Below the pieces are notes generated by a model that saw only the letters and a list, made by a program, of their open reading frames with translations, did no database searches and was not told the DNA's origin. The position numbers and the translations under genes are program-made. From contig JBFWYO010000010.1 of the NCBI GenBank assembly GCA_050186335.1, forward strand, positions 1 to 64,000: a stretch of DNA of 64,000 nucleotides, in the 5' to 3' direction. This document shows, piece by piece, positions 32,772 to 41,893 of the stretch. How positions within the stretch are numbered: the stretch's first letter is position 1; each line of letters begins with the position of its first letter. Source of the DNA: JBFWYO01 sp050186335 (lineage in GTDB: Bacteria > Pseudomonadota > Alphaproteobacteria > Bin65).

Positions 32772-33905
32772 TCATGGATGGTTCTCCGGATCGACGGCCC
32801 CAGCCAAGCCGCCCATGAGCGCACGCATCAGCTCCGCCTGACTTTGGGTGCCGGTCTTGGCGAGAACCTGCTTCATCCGCCAACGCGCGGTGTTCAGCGT
32901 GATCGAACGGCGTTCGGCATGGTCCTTGAGCGACAGGCCGGCCAGCAGATCGGCTGCCATGGCCGCTTCGGCCGGTGTCAGCCCATGCAGCCGGGCCAGC
33001 GTCGCTGCCGTGTGTTGCGGCAGCTGTTCCGGATCGACGAGAAAGATCAACGCTGTCGGCCGCAGCAGGCCCAGCACGGTCGCCGGGCGCGCAACCGGAC
33101 AGATCAAAGCTTGGATCGGTCGCCGCATCGATGGCCGACGAAGCGAGATCGTCGCGCCTGCGGCAACCGACCATGGAGCGACCGCGTGCCCCAGGGCGTG
33201 CTGGAATGCACGGTCATCGTCGGGATGCGCCGCAACCATGCGTCCGTCGAATATCACCAATCCGTCGCCGCCCGCGAGAATCCGCTCCGCCGGTCGGCTC
33301 GCATGAAGCACGCGGCCGTTCGAATCGACGAACACGACGCCGATACGCAAACGGTTCAGCGCATTTTCGGCCAAGCCGGCGCGCAGATCGGCGCCTTCGA
33401 GAAATTGCTGAACCCGGAATATGCGGTGAAGATGCGGCTCGATCAGCGCGGCCAGACGAAGATGGTCGCGCGTCGCGTGGCCCTGCTTGGGCGTGCGCTG
33501 GATCGACACAGCGGCAACGATATCGGCACCCGGTGTCAGCTGTATGGCGAGGTAATATTTAAGACCGTAGCGAAGAATCCAATTGTAGAACGGATCGCGC
33601 TTCATCTCGTCCTCCGAGATGTGCAACCCGTCGTAAAGCAGGCCTGTTGCCTTGGTGCGTTCGTAATGTGCGACCCGCGGACAATATTTCACCATCTCGG
33701 TTACGTATTCGTGCAGACCGGTTTCGTCGACGTTGTATGACCCGCCGCCCAATACCTGTTTCGTTGTGCTGTTCAAGACGTGGAAATAGATGCCTGCGCT
33801 ATCGAAGGAATCGGCGATCGCCTTCAGGCTTTTCGGCCAATTGGCATTGTCCAACAGGGCATCGTATAGAGTGCTGACCAACCGGTTGTATGCGTTGAGC
33901 TCCAT
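32772..33905 (-). CDS. LuxR-family transcriptional regulator
   Basis: The 377-residue protein has an N-terminal sensor region (about 1-190), a PAS-like middle (VGVVFVDSNGRVLHASRPAERIL) and a C-terminal LuxR HTH (about 305-365: HGLTPAEAAMAADLLAGLS, TLNTARWRMKQVLAKTGTQSQAELMR). The HTH keeps the T-P-A-E-A and N-T-A-R-W-R pattern. It sits 150 nt upstream of the RTX adhesin on the same strand, so it likely controls that secretion locus. A GAGGGGGG upstream of the ATG at 33905 serves as SD. No lactone-binding motif is obvious. Confidence 0.9.
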   Translation of the reverse strand: MELNAYNRLVSTLYDALLDNANWPKSLKAIADSFDSAGIYFHVLNSTTKQVLGGGSYNVDETGLHEYVTEMVKYCPRVAHYERTKATGLLYDGLHISEDEMKRDPFYNWILRYGLKYYLAIQLTPGADIVAAVSIQRTPKQGHATRDHLRLAALIEPHLHRIFRVQQFLEGADLRAGLAENALNRLRIGVVFVDSNGRVLHASRPAERILAGGDGLVIFDGRMVAAHPDDDRAFQHALGHAVAPWSVAAGATISLRRPSMRRPIQALICPVARPATVLGLLRPTALIFLVDPEQLPQHTAATLARLHGLTPAEAAMAADLLAGLSLKDHAERRSITLNTARWRMKQVLAKTGTQSQAELMRALMGGLAGAVDPENHP

Positions 33906-34268
33906 ACCCCCCTCGCCGTCGTCAACGCCGCACTTACCCCGTCAAATTTTTTTTATGTCGTGAGCGATGTCGCTCATCGATAGCTCGTTGATCGAGCCTG
34001 CAACCGATTGGAAAATGATAATGCGGAATCGATACGGCGCACATATATTTATATTTTTTCAAGTTCCGAAATTCATGGCTCGTAAGTATATTTACATAAC
34101 ACACAATTTCGATGACCATTAATAATTGAAATCGTTGTCGTTAACGAACGACGCGAGAAGCGCCTTGGCGATTGGCTTCGGAAACGTTGCCAGAAGTATA
34201 ATATGAGGCCGCGGAACAGCTTGAGGCATTTCGGGCAAACGTCTTCCCTGTCTTCTGCTCCGGCGTGA
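33906..34268. promoter_or_regulatory. AT-richer upstream region of the LuxR gene
   Basis: This 363-bp spacer has no convincing gene and is AT-rich between about 33945 and 34140. It contains TGAGCGATGTCGCTCA at 33961-33976, a 7-bp inverted repeat around a 2-bp centre, 56-71 bp upstream of the LuxR ATG. It is a candidate operator for autoregulation. No T-run follows on the minus strand, so it is not a terminator for that strand. Confidence 0.45.
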
Positions 34269-34562
34269 GCGAGAGTTCTTTGGCAGACTCTTGACCCGAA
34301 GAACGTGGCAGAGCTGCACGAAACCCTGCGCAGGTCGCTCGCCCATGCCAGGCAGACGTTGGCGGACTGGAAGCATGACTACAACACGCTTACTCCACGC
34401 AGCCGCTTCGGGAATCCGCCGCCGGCGATCTACGCCACGCCCAGCGCTCTCGTCATTCAACGGGAAGCGACGTTTCGCTCGATCGGGGATTTCGCGCCCC
34501 GCCCCGTTGCACCAACCCTCGAGACGGGAAAACAGGAACTGACTCAATCTGCAGACGTGTGA
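34269..34562 (+). pseudogene. IS3-family transposase OrfB C-terminal remnant
   Basis: The frame from 34269 to the stop at 34562 reads LAHARQTLADWKHDYNTLTP, then RFGNPPPAIYATP and RSIGDFAPRPVAP. This matches the end of IS3-family OrfB (usual pattern AR..IEAWR.DYN..RPHS.LG..TPAEYA, then an APRPVA-like tail). The DDE catalytic core is absent and a stop cuts the frame just upstream, so it is a fragment. It ends 35 bp before the tRNA-Ser 3' end. Confidence 0.75.
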
Positions 34563-34597
34563 AGGACGGGGAGCAGGTCAAAGGCTATCAAGGCCGA

Positions 34598-34687
<90 letters not shown>

Positions 34688-34994
34688 GGGGTGTGCGCCG
34701 CGGCCTGAGCGTCGAGGCGGCCGAAACGCGATACGGTCGTTCGCAACAATCGAGAGATCGATCGGAGGCCTTCGGGGGCGGCCCCCAAAAGGCGGCGGAC
34801 ACTAGCCGATGCCCCCGGGGCAGGCAAGTGTTCTGGGGTCGCGCGCAGCTGTTCGGAAAGCCGCGCGAAGGCAGGGAATTTCGCCGCCCGCCGCGGCCGT
34901 GATGTGGAGCTTGAACCGACGCAGGGGCCGGGCGGCCGGCGGGGCCATCGCGACCTTGCCGCCCCCGGGCGACGTTCGGCCTTCGATCGCCCCG
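34688..34994. other. Spacer upstream of tRNA-Ser, no gene seen
   Basis: This 307-bp stretch lies between the 5' end of the tRNA and the end of the ABC receptor-permease gene. It is GC-rich with no motif-bearing frame. The tRNA promoter should lie at its left end, but I see no clear -35/-10 pair. Confidence 0.5.
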
Positions 34995-36593
34995 CTACCG
35001 CGCGTGAGCCGCCGCCAGCCGCTTTTCGACATAGCGTGCCAGCCGCGACGTCGGATAGCTCATCAAAACGTAAAGCAGAGCCGTAATGCCCATCAGGTAG
35101 GCGATCGATTGCGGGTCGCTGCGCGAGAGAATCGAGAACTGCTTGGTAAGTTCGACCAGCGTAATCACCGAGCACACGCTGGTGTCCTTAAACAGGGCGA
35201 TGAAATCGTTGATGATCGGGGGCAGCACGATGCGCGTGGCCTGCGGGACGACGACATGGCGCAGCGCCAGCCAGCGCGAAATGCCCAGCGACAGGGCGCC
35301 TTCCATCTGCCCGCGCGGAATCGCCTGAATGCCCGCGCGGTAGATTTCCGATTCGTACGCCGAATAATTGATCGCCAGGCCGGCGATCGCGGTCCAGAAC
35401 GCCGGCACATTGATGCCGACCACCGGCAGGAAGAAGAAGATGAAATAGAGCTGCAGCAAGACCGGCGTGCCGCGCAGGAATTCAACATAGACGACGAGCA
35501 CAGGCCGCAGCCAATTCGGCCCGTAAAGCCGCCCCACGGCGATCAGCAGCCCAAGGATCGAGGCGAGCGGGAACGAGATCACCGCGAGCACCACGGTCAT
35601 GCCCGCGGCCTCCACCAGGAGCCATGCGGAATCGGCGAAGCCCGGCACGGTGCGGCCGGCCGGCGCCGTGACGCTCGCCGTCGGCTCCGGCGTCGTCGGC
35701 TTGAGCTCGGCCAGCGCCGGTCGCTGATAGCCATAGAAACGCCCCGTGTCGGCAAGCCGGAGCAGTTCGCGCTGCGCGTCGTCCCAAATGCCGTGCTTGC
35801 GATAGATGCGCTCCAATGTGCCGTCGCGAATCAGCGTGATCAGCACATCGTTCAACGCCGCCACCAGGGTTGCGTCGTCGCGATGCGCGTAGATCACATA
35901 GTAGCCGTGGCCGACCGGTGCGCCGATCTTGCGCAGCCGCGGATATTTCGGGCCGTAATAGGCGACGATCGGCGTGTCCTGCAGCGTCGCGTGCAGGCGG
36001 CCGATTTCCACATCGCCCATGGCATCGGTGTTGCCGTCGTAGGGCACCACTTCGACACTGCCGGCAAAGTGCTGGCGCATGTAATCGTCGGCGGCCGAAC
36101 CGCTCAGCACGCCGACGCGCCATTTGCCGTGCGGTCCCGGCGTCTTCAGATCGTCGATTGTCTTGACCGTTTCATTGTCGTCGCGGGTCAACAATTGCAG
36201 CCCGTAGACATAGTAAGGAATCGTCGCCGCCATCGCCTCCAGGCGCGGCGCGGTCCATTCGTAGCCGTTGAGCACGATGTCGACCTTGCGGGTCTCCAAC
36301 AGCGCCGGCATCTGGTCCCACGAGCCTTGAAAGAACTGCGCCTTGACGCCCAGGCGCTGCGCCAAGACCGCCGCGAGATCGACCTCGAAGCCGGCGATCT
36401 GGCTCTTATCGTTCTCGCTCGGATAGACGAACGGCGCGCCGCCTTCCTGGTCGGCGCCCCAGACGATCAAACCCTTGGCCTTGATGGCGCCCAACGTGTC
36501 GGCAACCGCCGGTCCCGCAGCAGCCGCAAGCGACAACAGCAACACCAGCCACGCACCGAACCGCAACGAGAATTTGCCAAGCCGTACGACCAT
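34995..36593 (-). CDS. Polar amino acid ABC transporter: receptor-permease fusion
   Basis: The 532-residue protein joins a signal peptide (about 1-32), a type 2 periplasmic amino acid receptor (SBP_bac_3, about 33-270: GFEVDLAAVLAQRLGVKAQF, KVDIVLNGYEWTAPR) and a HisM/GlnP-type permease (about 310-530: VYVEFLRGTPVLLQLYFIFF, AYESEIYRAGIQAIPRGQ, the EAA-like loop). The ATG at 36593 has AAGGGA 6 nt upstream; a GTG further up has no SD. Fusions of this kind are known in glutamine/arginine-type importers. No ATPase gene lies next to it (tRNA on one side, TRAP genes divergent on the other), so it must recruit one encoded elsewhere. Confidence 0.9.
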   Translation of the reverse strand: MVVRLGKFSLRFGAWLVLLLSLAAAAGPAVADTLGAIKAKGLIVWGADQEGGAPFVYPSENDKSQIAGFEVDLAAVLAQRLGVKAQFFQGSWDQMPALLETRKVDIVLNGYEWTAPRLEAMAATIPYYVYGLQLLTRDDNETVKTIDDLKTPGPHGKWRVGVLSGSAADDYMRQHFAGSVEVVPYDGNTDAMGDVEIGRLHATLQDTPIVAYYGPKYPRLRKIGAPVGHGYYVIYAHRDDATLVAALNDVLITLIRDGTLERIYRKHGIWDDAQRELLRLADTGRFYGYQRPALAELKPTTPEPTASVTAPAGRTVPGFADSAWLLVEAAGMTVVLAVISFPLASILGLLIAVGRLYGPNWLRPVLVVYVEFLRGTPVLLQLYFIFFFLPVVGINVPAFWTAIAGLAINYSAYESEIYRAGIQAIPRGQMEGALSLGISRWLALRHVVVPQATRIVLPPIINDFIALFKDTSVCSVITLVELTKQFSILSRSDPQSIAYLMGITALLYVLMSYPTSRLARYVEKRLAAAHAR

Positions 36594-36795
36594 AAATCCC
36601 TTGCGCAACACCGTATCGCCCGCGGCGTGTCGGCAGTGCTCGCCGACTCACCTGCCGGCAAACGTAACAGAATGGGTTTGTCCCGGCGACCGCCATACGG
36701 CGGGCGCTCGTTGTGGCGCGGCGCCCCGCGTTTTATAGTCGCCCGCGAGATGCGGTGGTGCCGGGGCGCCACCACATATTTGGGGAGCATTACGA

Positions 36796-37851
36796 ATGAA
36801 GCGGGATTTATCGCGCGGCCAAACGATGCGATTCGGGGCGGTGCGATTCGGGGCGTTAATTATCGGGTTGGCGCTGCTCGCCCTGACGGCCGGTTCCGTC
36901 GCGGCCGAAGACAAGCCGATTGTCATCAAATTCAGCCATGTCGTGGCGCCGGATACGCCGAAAGGCAAAGGCGCCGAGCGGTTTCGGCAGTTGGCCGATC
37001 AGCATACCAAGGGGCGCGTCAAGGTCGAGGTCTACCCGAACAGCCAGCTCTATAAGGACGGCGAGGAAATGGAGGCGCTGCAACTCGGCGCCGTGCACAT
37101 GCTGGCGCCCTCGATGGCCAAGTTCGGCCCGCTCGGCGCGCGGGAGTTCGAACTCTTCGACCTGCCCTATATCTTTCCCAACAAAGAGGTCTTGCGCCGG
37201 ATCACCGACGGGCCGATCGGCAGGCAATTATTCGCGAAGCTGGCGTCGAAGGGGATCACCGGCCTGGCTTATTGGGACAATGGCTTCAAGCTGATGAGCG
37301 CCAACAGGCCGTTAAAAAAGCCGGAAGACTTCAAGGGACTGAAGATGCGCATCCAGTCCTCCAAGGTATTGGAAGCGCAAATGCGCAAGCTGGGCGCGCT
37401 GCCGCAAGTGATGGCCTTCTCCGAAGTGTATCAGGCGCTGCAAACCGGCGTCGTCGACGGCACGGAAAATCCGCCGTCCAATATGTTCACGCAGAAAATG
37501 CACGAGGTGCAGAAGCACGCCACGATCTCGAACCACGGCTATATCGGCTACGCCGTGATCGTGAACAAGAAATTCTGGGACGGGCTGCCGTCCGAGATTC
37601 GCGGCGGCTTGGAGCAAGCCATGGCCGAGGCGACCAGGTACGCCAATTCGATCGCCGAGAAGGAAAACGACGACGCGCTGGCCGCCATGAAGGCCGCCGG
37701 CAAGACGGCGTTCCACGAATTGACCAAGGAGGAAGCCGAGATCTGGCGCAAGGCCCTGCTGCCCGTGCACAAGGACATGGCCGGCCGCATCGGCAAGGAC
37801 CTGCTGCAGGCAATCTACAAGGAGACCGAGGCCGCCGGCTTCAAGAACTGA
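36796..37851 (+). CDS. dctP: TRAP transporter solute receptor DctP
   Basis: The 351-residue periplasmic receptor has a signal peptide (about 1-37) and the DctP pattern: IVIKFSHVVAPDTPKGKGAE, FRQLADQHTKGRVKVEVYPNSQL, and the carboxylate-binding region LKMRIQSSKVLEAQMRKLGA with the conserved Arg. YQALQTGVVDGTENPPSN is also family-typical. It binds a C4-dicarboxylate or similar organic acid; the exact ligand is not readable. It is the first gene of dctP-dctQ-dctM. GGGGAG lies 10 nt before the ATG. Confidence 0.93.
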   Translation: MKRDLSRGQTMRFGAVRFGALIIGLALLALTAGSVAAEDKPIVIKFSHVVAPDTPKGKGAERFRQLADQHTKGRVKVEVYPNSQLYKDGEEMEALQLGAVHMLAPSMAKFGPLGAREFELFDLPYIFPNKEVLRRITDGPIGRQLFAKLASKGITGLAYWDNGFKLMSANRPLKKPEDFKGLKMRIQSSKVLEAQMRKLGALPQVMAFSEVYQALQTGVVDGTENPPSNMFTQKMHEVQKHATISNHGYIGYAVIVNKKFWDGLPSEIRGGLEQAMAEATRYANSIAEKENDDALAAMKAAGKTAFHELTKEEAEIWRKALLPVHKDMAGRIGKDLLQAIYKETEAAGFKN

Positions 37852-37905
37852 TCGCCCCCTGCTCCGCCCTCCAGGCCGCACTTTGACCCGCCCGGCTCGT
37901 CACCG

Positions 37906-38472
37906 ATGAAGCGCTTGACCCGGCTGCTCGATCGCCTCGAGGAAACGCTGATCGTGGCGCTGATGGCGGTCGCCACGTTGGTGATCTTCATAGCCGTGGC
38001 GCACCGCTATGCCTCCACGCTGCCGCTCCTGCAGGACGCGCTGGCCGAAATCCATCTCGGCTGGGCGCAGGAGCTGTGCATCTACCTGTTCGTGTGGATG
38101 GCCAAATTCGGCGCCGCGTACGGTGTACGCACCGGAATTCATGTCGGCGTCGACGTGATGGTGCGGGCGCTCAAACCCGCCGCGCGCAAGCGCGTGATCC
38201 TGTTCGGCTTGCTCTGCGGCGCGCTTTTCACCGCCGTGATCGGCACGCTGGGCGCGGTCTTCGTCTGGGACATCGCGCATACCAGTTCGGTATCGCCCGA
38301 TCTCGAGATTCCGAAGTGGATCGTCTATCTGGCGATACCCTGCGGCTCATATCTGATGTGCTTTCGCTTCCTCCAGGTGGCGTGGAGATTCTTCCGGACC
38401 GGCGAACTGCCGGCCCACGACCCCGCCGCCGTCGAAGGCCTCGATCCACCCGCAGCCGGGCAGCGCCGGTGA
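37906..38472 (+). CDS. dctQ: TRAP transporter small permease DctQ
   Basis: The 188-residue membrane protein has four hydrophobic helices (first: ETLIVALMAVATLVIFIAVAHRY) and the DctQ segment WAQELCIYLFVWMAKFGAAYGVRTG. The GIHVGVD stretch after helix 2 is conserved in the family. It supports assembly of the receptor with DctM. It lies 54 nt after dctP, and its TGA overlaps the dctM start (GTGA), giving translational coupling. The C-terminal tail is Pro/Ala-rich. Confidence 0.9.
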   Translation: MKRLTRLLDRLEETLIVALMAVATLVIFIAVAHRYASTLPLLQDALAEIHLGWAQELCIYLFVWMAKFGAAYGVRTGIHVGVDVMVRALKPAARKRVILFGLLCGALFTAVIGTLGAVFVWDIAHTSSVSPDLEIPKWIVYLAIPCGSYLMCFRFLQVAWRFFRTGELPAHDPAAVEGLDPPAAGQRR

Positions 38473-39794
38473 GCGCCGCCATCATCTTCGGGCTGCTGAT
38501 TGCGCTGATGCTGACCGGCATGCCGATCTCGATTGCGCTCGGCCTGACCGTGCTGACGTTCTTGTTCACCATGACGCAGGTGCCGCTCGAAGCGGTTGCG
38601 CTCAAGCTGTTCACCGGCATCGAGAAGTTCGAGATCATGGCGATCCCGTTCTTCATTCTGGCCGGCAATTTCCTGACCCACGGCGGCGTGGCGCGGCGCA
38701 TGATCGTGTTCGCCAGTGCGATGGTCGGTCATTGGCATGGCGGGCTGGGCTTGGCGGCGGTGGTGGCCTGCGCGCTGTTCGCCGCGATCTCCGGGTCCAG
38801 TCCGGCGACCGTGGTCGCCATCGGCTCGATCATCCTGCCCGCGATGGTCGCCGCCGGTTTTCCGCGCCGCTTCGGCGCCGGCGTCGTGACCACGTCGGGC
38901 GCGCTCGGCATCTTGATCCCACCCTCGATCGTCATGGTGATCTATTTCGTCGCCACCGCAGGCATCCAGGCCACGGGCCCGGACGGCAAACCCGTCAGCA
39001 CCGCGTCGATCGGCGAGTTGTTCGTGGCCGGTATCGTGCCCGGCCTGTTGTTGGCGTTCCTGCTGGGCGCCGTCACCTGGTATCGCGCCTGGCGCAACGG
39101 CTACCCGCGCCTGCCGAAGGCCGATTGGCGCACACGCTGGCGCGGCTTTCGCGATTCGATTTGGGGGTTGCTGCTGATCGTGGTGGTGATCGGCGGCATC
39201 TACGCCGGCGCTTTCACGCCGACCGAGGCCGCGGCCGTCAGTGCCGTCTACGCCTTCATCGTCGCGGCGTTCGTCTATCGCGATCTGCCGCTCAAGCGCG
39301 TGCCGAAGGTGCTGCTCGATTCGGCGAATATGAGCGCAATGCTGCTCTACATCATCACCAACGCGGTGCTGTTCTCGTTCCTGATGACGCACGAGAACAT
39401 TCCGCAGGCGATGGCCGAATGGATCATCGACAAGGAACTTGCCGCCTGGATGTTCCTGATCGTGGTCAATCTTCTGCTGTTGCTGGCCGGCAACGTGATG
39501 GAACCCTCGTCGATCGTGCTGATCATGGCGCCGATCCTGTTTCCCGTCGCCATGAAGCTCGGCATCGACCCGGTGCATTTCGGGATTCTGATCACGGTCA
39601 ATATGGAGATCGGCATGTGCCATCCGCCGGTCGGGCTCAATCTCTACGTGGCCAGCGGCATCACCAAGATGGGTATCACCGAACTGACGGTGGCGGTATG
39701 GCCGTGGCTGCTGACCATGCTGGCGTTCCTGGTGCTGGTTACCTATGTGCCGGAAGTCTCTCTGGCGCTGCCGCACCTGCTGGGCATGCGATAA
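38469..39794 (+). CDS. dctM: TRAP transporter large permease DctM
   Basis: From a GTG at 38469 the protein has 441 residues and about twelve helices. The family stretches AIPFFILAGNFLTHGGVARRMI, ALFAAISGSSPATVVAIGSII, GALGILIPPSIVMVIYFVATAG and PVGLNLYVASGITKMGITE are seen. It drives Na+-coupled uptake with DctP/DctQ. The GTG shares GTGA with the dctQ stop, which decides the start; the frame is open further upstream but that part is not DctM-like. Confidence 0.92.
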   Translation: MSAAIIFGLLIALMLTGMPISIALGLTVLTFLFTMTQVPLEAVALKLFTGIEKFEIMAIPFFILAGNFLTHGGVARRMIVFASAMVGHWHGGLGLAAVVACALFAAISGSSPATVVAIGSIILPAMVAAGFPRRFGAGVVTTSGALGILIPPSIVMVIYFVATAGIQATGPDGKPVSTASIGELFVAGIVPGLLLAFLLGAVTWYRAWRNGYPRLPKADWRTRWRGFRDSIWGLLLIVVVIGGIYAGAFTPTEAAAVSAVYAFIVAAFVYRDLPLKRVPKVLLDSANMSAMLLYIITNAVLFSFLMTHENIPQAMAEWIIDKELAAWMFLIVVNLLLLLAGNVMEPSSIVLIMAPILFPVAMKLGIDPVHFGILITVNMEIGMCHPPVGLNLYVASGITKMGITELTVAVWPWLLTMLAFLVLVTYVPEVSLALPHLLGMR

Positions 39795-39890
39795 GGGTCG
39801 TGGCAAGGCGCCGCGCGCCGATGCTATCATTTCTCGGATAACAACCGCCGCCGACGCGAAATCAGGCGGCCCGCCTCCGGGAGGAGCTTC

Positions 39891-40865
39891 ATGACGTCGA
39901 TTGGTAAATTTGCGCGCGCGACCATTTTTGCCGCTGCTGTCACGGCGCTCGCCGTCCCTGCCGCGCGGGCCGACGAGATCTCGGTCACCCACTGGGGCGC
40001 CCTGATGTACGGCGTGCCTTACGCGGTCGCGATGGACAAAGGCTTTTTCAAGAAAGCCGGCGTCGACATCACCGGCATCCTGACGTCCAAGGGCGGCGGC
40101 ACCACCGTGCGCAACGTGCTGGCCGGCGGGCTGCCTTACGGCGAAGTGTCGCTCGCGGCCGCGATTGCCGCGATCAACCAAGGCATGGACATCAAGATCG
40201 TCAACGGCGGCGTGCAGAACGTCGCGGACGCGTTCTGGGTCACGTTGCCCGCCTCCGACGTCAAGACGATCAAGGACCTAGCCGGCAAGAAGATGGCGAT
40301 CACCAGCCCCAAGGCGGTGACCGACATGCTGTCGATCATGCTGCTCGAAAAGAACGGCATGACCATCAAGGACGTCGAACGTCCGGCGCTTGGCTCGGTC
40401 AGCGCCGGCCTATCGGCACTCGAGAACGGCGCGGTGCAGGCCGCCTATATTTCCGAGCCGATCCTGAGCGCGCGACCGAACAAGTACCGCGTCGTCGTGG
40501 CCGCCAAGGACGTGCTGCCGAAAATGATGCAGACGGTCGGCATCACGACCGGTGAGTTCATCAAGAAGGAACCCGCCAAGCTGAAGGCGATCGTCGCCGG
40601 CCGTCGCATGGGCGTGGATTTCATTTATGCCAACCCGTCCGAGTCCGCGACGATCCTGGCGAAGGCCTATAATATCGATCCCAAGGTCGCCAAATCCGCC
40701 GTCGATTACACGGCACAGGCGAAATACTGGGGCCCGGGCAATTTCGACATCCCCGGCATGAACGAAATGGTGCGCGGGCTGAAGATCGTCGGCGAGGTCA
40801 AGGGCGATATCGACTGGGAGAAGATCGTCGATCGGTCGTTCCTGCCCGACGATCTGAAGCGCTGA
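39891..40865 (+). CDS. SsuA/TauA-like ABC receptor 1 (NMT1/THI5-type)
   Basis: The 324-residue protein has a signal peptide (about 1-27, ending ARADE) and a type 2 receptor fold: MDKGFFKKAGVDITGILTSK, GGTTVRNVLAGGLPYGEVSL. Its sequence is close to the next gene along the whole length, so they are tandem paralogues. GGAGGAG precedes the ATG at optimal distance. It feeds the ATPase/permease genes that follow; the ligand could be a sulfonate, taurine, nitrate-like anion or pyrimidine, which the sequence does not decide. Confidence 0.9.
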   Translation: MTSIGKFARATIFAAAVTALAVPAARADEISVTHWGALMYGVPYAVAMDKGFFKKAGVDITGILTSKGGGTTVRNVLAGGLPYGEVSLAAAIAAINQGMDIKIVNGGVQNVADAFWVTLPASDVKTIKDLAGKKMAITSPKAVTDMLSIMLLEKNGMTIKDVERPALGSVSAGLSALENGAVQAAYISEPILSARPNKYRVVVAAKDVLPKMMQTVGITTGEFIKKEPAKLKAIVAGRRMGVDFIYANPSESATILAKAYNIDPKVAKSAVDYTAQAKYWGPGNFDIPGMNEMVRGLKIVGEVKGDIDWEKIVDRSFLPDDLKR

Positions 40866-40912
40866 CCATCGGAGGAATGACGGGCGGCAATCGGCAAGTA
40901 AGGGAGGTTTCG

Positions 40913-41881
40913 ATGTTCGATCTATTGCGCCGAGCGGCCGTGATCGGCGGCGCCGTTGCCTTGGTCGGCGCGGCAGCGGCCCGCGCCGACGAAATTTCCG
41001 TGACCCAGTTCGGCTCGATCCTCGACGGGCTGCCGGATGCCATCGCGATGGACAAGGGCTTCTTCAAGAAGGCCGGCGTCAACATCACGGGCATCCTGAC
41101 GTCCAAGGGCGGCGGCACCACGGTGCGCAACGTGCTCGCCAGCGGCTTGCCGTACGGCGAGGTTTCGCTGGCCGCGGCGGTGTCCGCGTTCAACCAGGGC
41201 TACGATATCCGCATCGTCGCGGTCACCGTGCACACGCTGGGCGACATGGCCTGGGTGGTGCCGAACGATTCGCCGATCAAGAACATCAAGGATCTGGTCG
41301 GCAAGAAGATCTCGATCTCGAGCCCGAAAAGCGTCACCGACATGGTCTCGACCATGATCCTGGACAAGGCCGGTATACCGCTGACCGCGATCCAGCGGCC
41401 GACGCTCGGGCAGATCGGCGCCGGGCTTACGGCGATGGACGCAGGTGCCGTACAGGCGGCGTGGATCGTCGAGCCGATCTACAGCAAGGTGCGCCATAAA
41501 TATCGCATCGTCGTCAACGCTTCCGACTATCTGCCGCCGATGGTGCGCACGGTGGCGATCACGACGCCCGAATTCATGAAGAAGGAACCGGCGAAACTGC
41601 GCGCGCTCCTGGCCGGACGGCGCGAGGGCGTGGACGACATCGCCAAGAATCCGCACGACGCCGAGGCGATCCTCGCCAAGCAATGGAACCTGGAACCCGA
41701 GATCGCCGCGGCGGTCATGGCGAACGTGCGCAACATGAACTATTGGAGCACCGGGCGAATCGACATTCCGGCCATGAACGAGATGGTGCGCGGGCTCAAG
41801 ATCATCGGCGAGATCAAGGATAACCCCGACTGGAGCAAGATCGTCGACCGTTCGTTCCTGCCCGCCGATCTGCAGAACTGA
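40913..41881 (+). CDS. SsuA/TauA-like ABC receptor 2 (tandem paralogue)
   Basis: The 322-residue receptor has a signal peptide (about 1-25) and the same core as its neighbour (MDKGFFKKAGVNITGILTSK, GGGTTVRNVLASGLPYGEVS) and a nearly identical end (IPAMNEMVRGLKIIGEIKDN). The ATG at 40913 with GGGAGG 5 nt upstream is preferred to the longer frame. Two receptors before one ATPase suggest a duplication that widened or changed ligand choice. The gap to receptor 1 is 47 nt. Confidence 0.9.
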   Translation: MFDLLRRAAVIGGAVALVGAAAARADEISVTQFGSILDGLPDAIAMDKGFFKKAGVNITGILTSKGGGTTVRNVLASGLPYGEVSLAAAVSAFNQGYDIRIVAVTVHTLGDMAWVVPNDSPIKNIKDLVGKKISISSPKSVTDMVSTMILDKAGIPLTAIQRPTLGQIGAGLTAMDAGAVQAAWIVEPIYSKVRHKYRIVVNASDYLPPMVRTVAITTPEFMKKEPAKLRALLAGRREGVDDIAKNPHDAEAILAKQWNLEPEIAAAVMANVRNMNYWSTGRIDIPAMNEMVRGLKIIGEIKDNPDWSKIVDRSFLPADLQN

Positions 41882-41893
41882 TTCTCGTCGAAG

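Noticed and set aside
28923..33740. 1605-residue plus-strand ORF
   Set aside because: It is the antisense shadow of the GC-rich RTX adhesin and LuxR genes; Arg/Asp/Ala-rich with no domain.
6727..34597. Integrase or phage genes within the putative island
   Set aside because: No tyrosine or serine recombinase motif was found in any convincing frame, so no mobile element is called, only the repeat.
39841..39890. GC hairpin-like bases before receptor 1 as a riboswitch
   Set aside because: The spacer is too short and shows no aptamer-like architecture.
38325..40181. 618-residue minus-strand ORF
   Set aside because: Antisense of dctM/dctQ and receptor 1; composition typical of a shadow frame.
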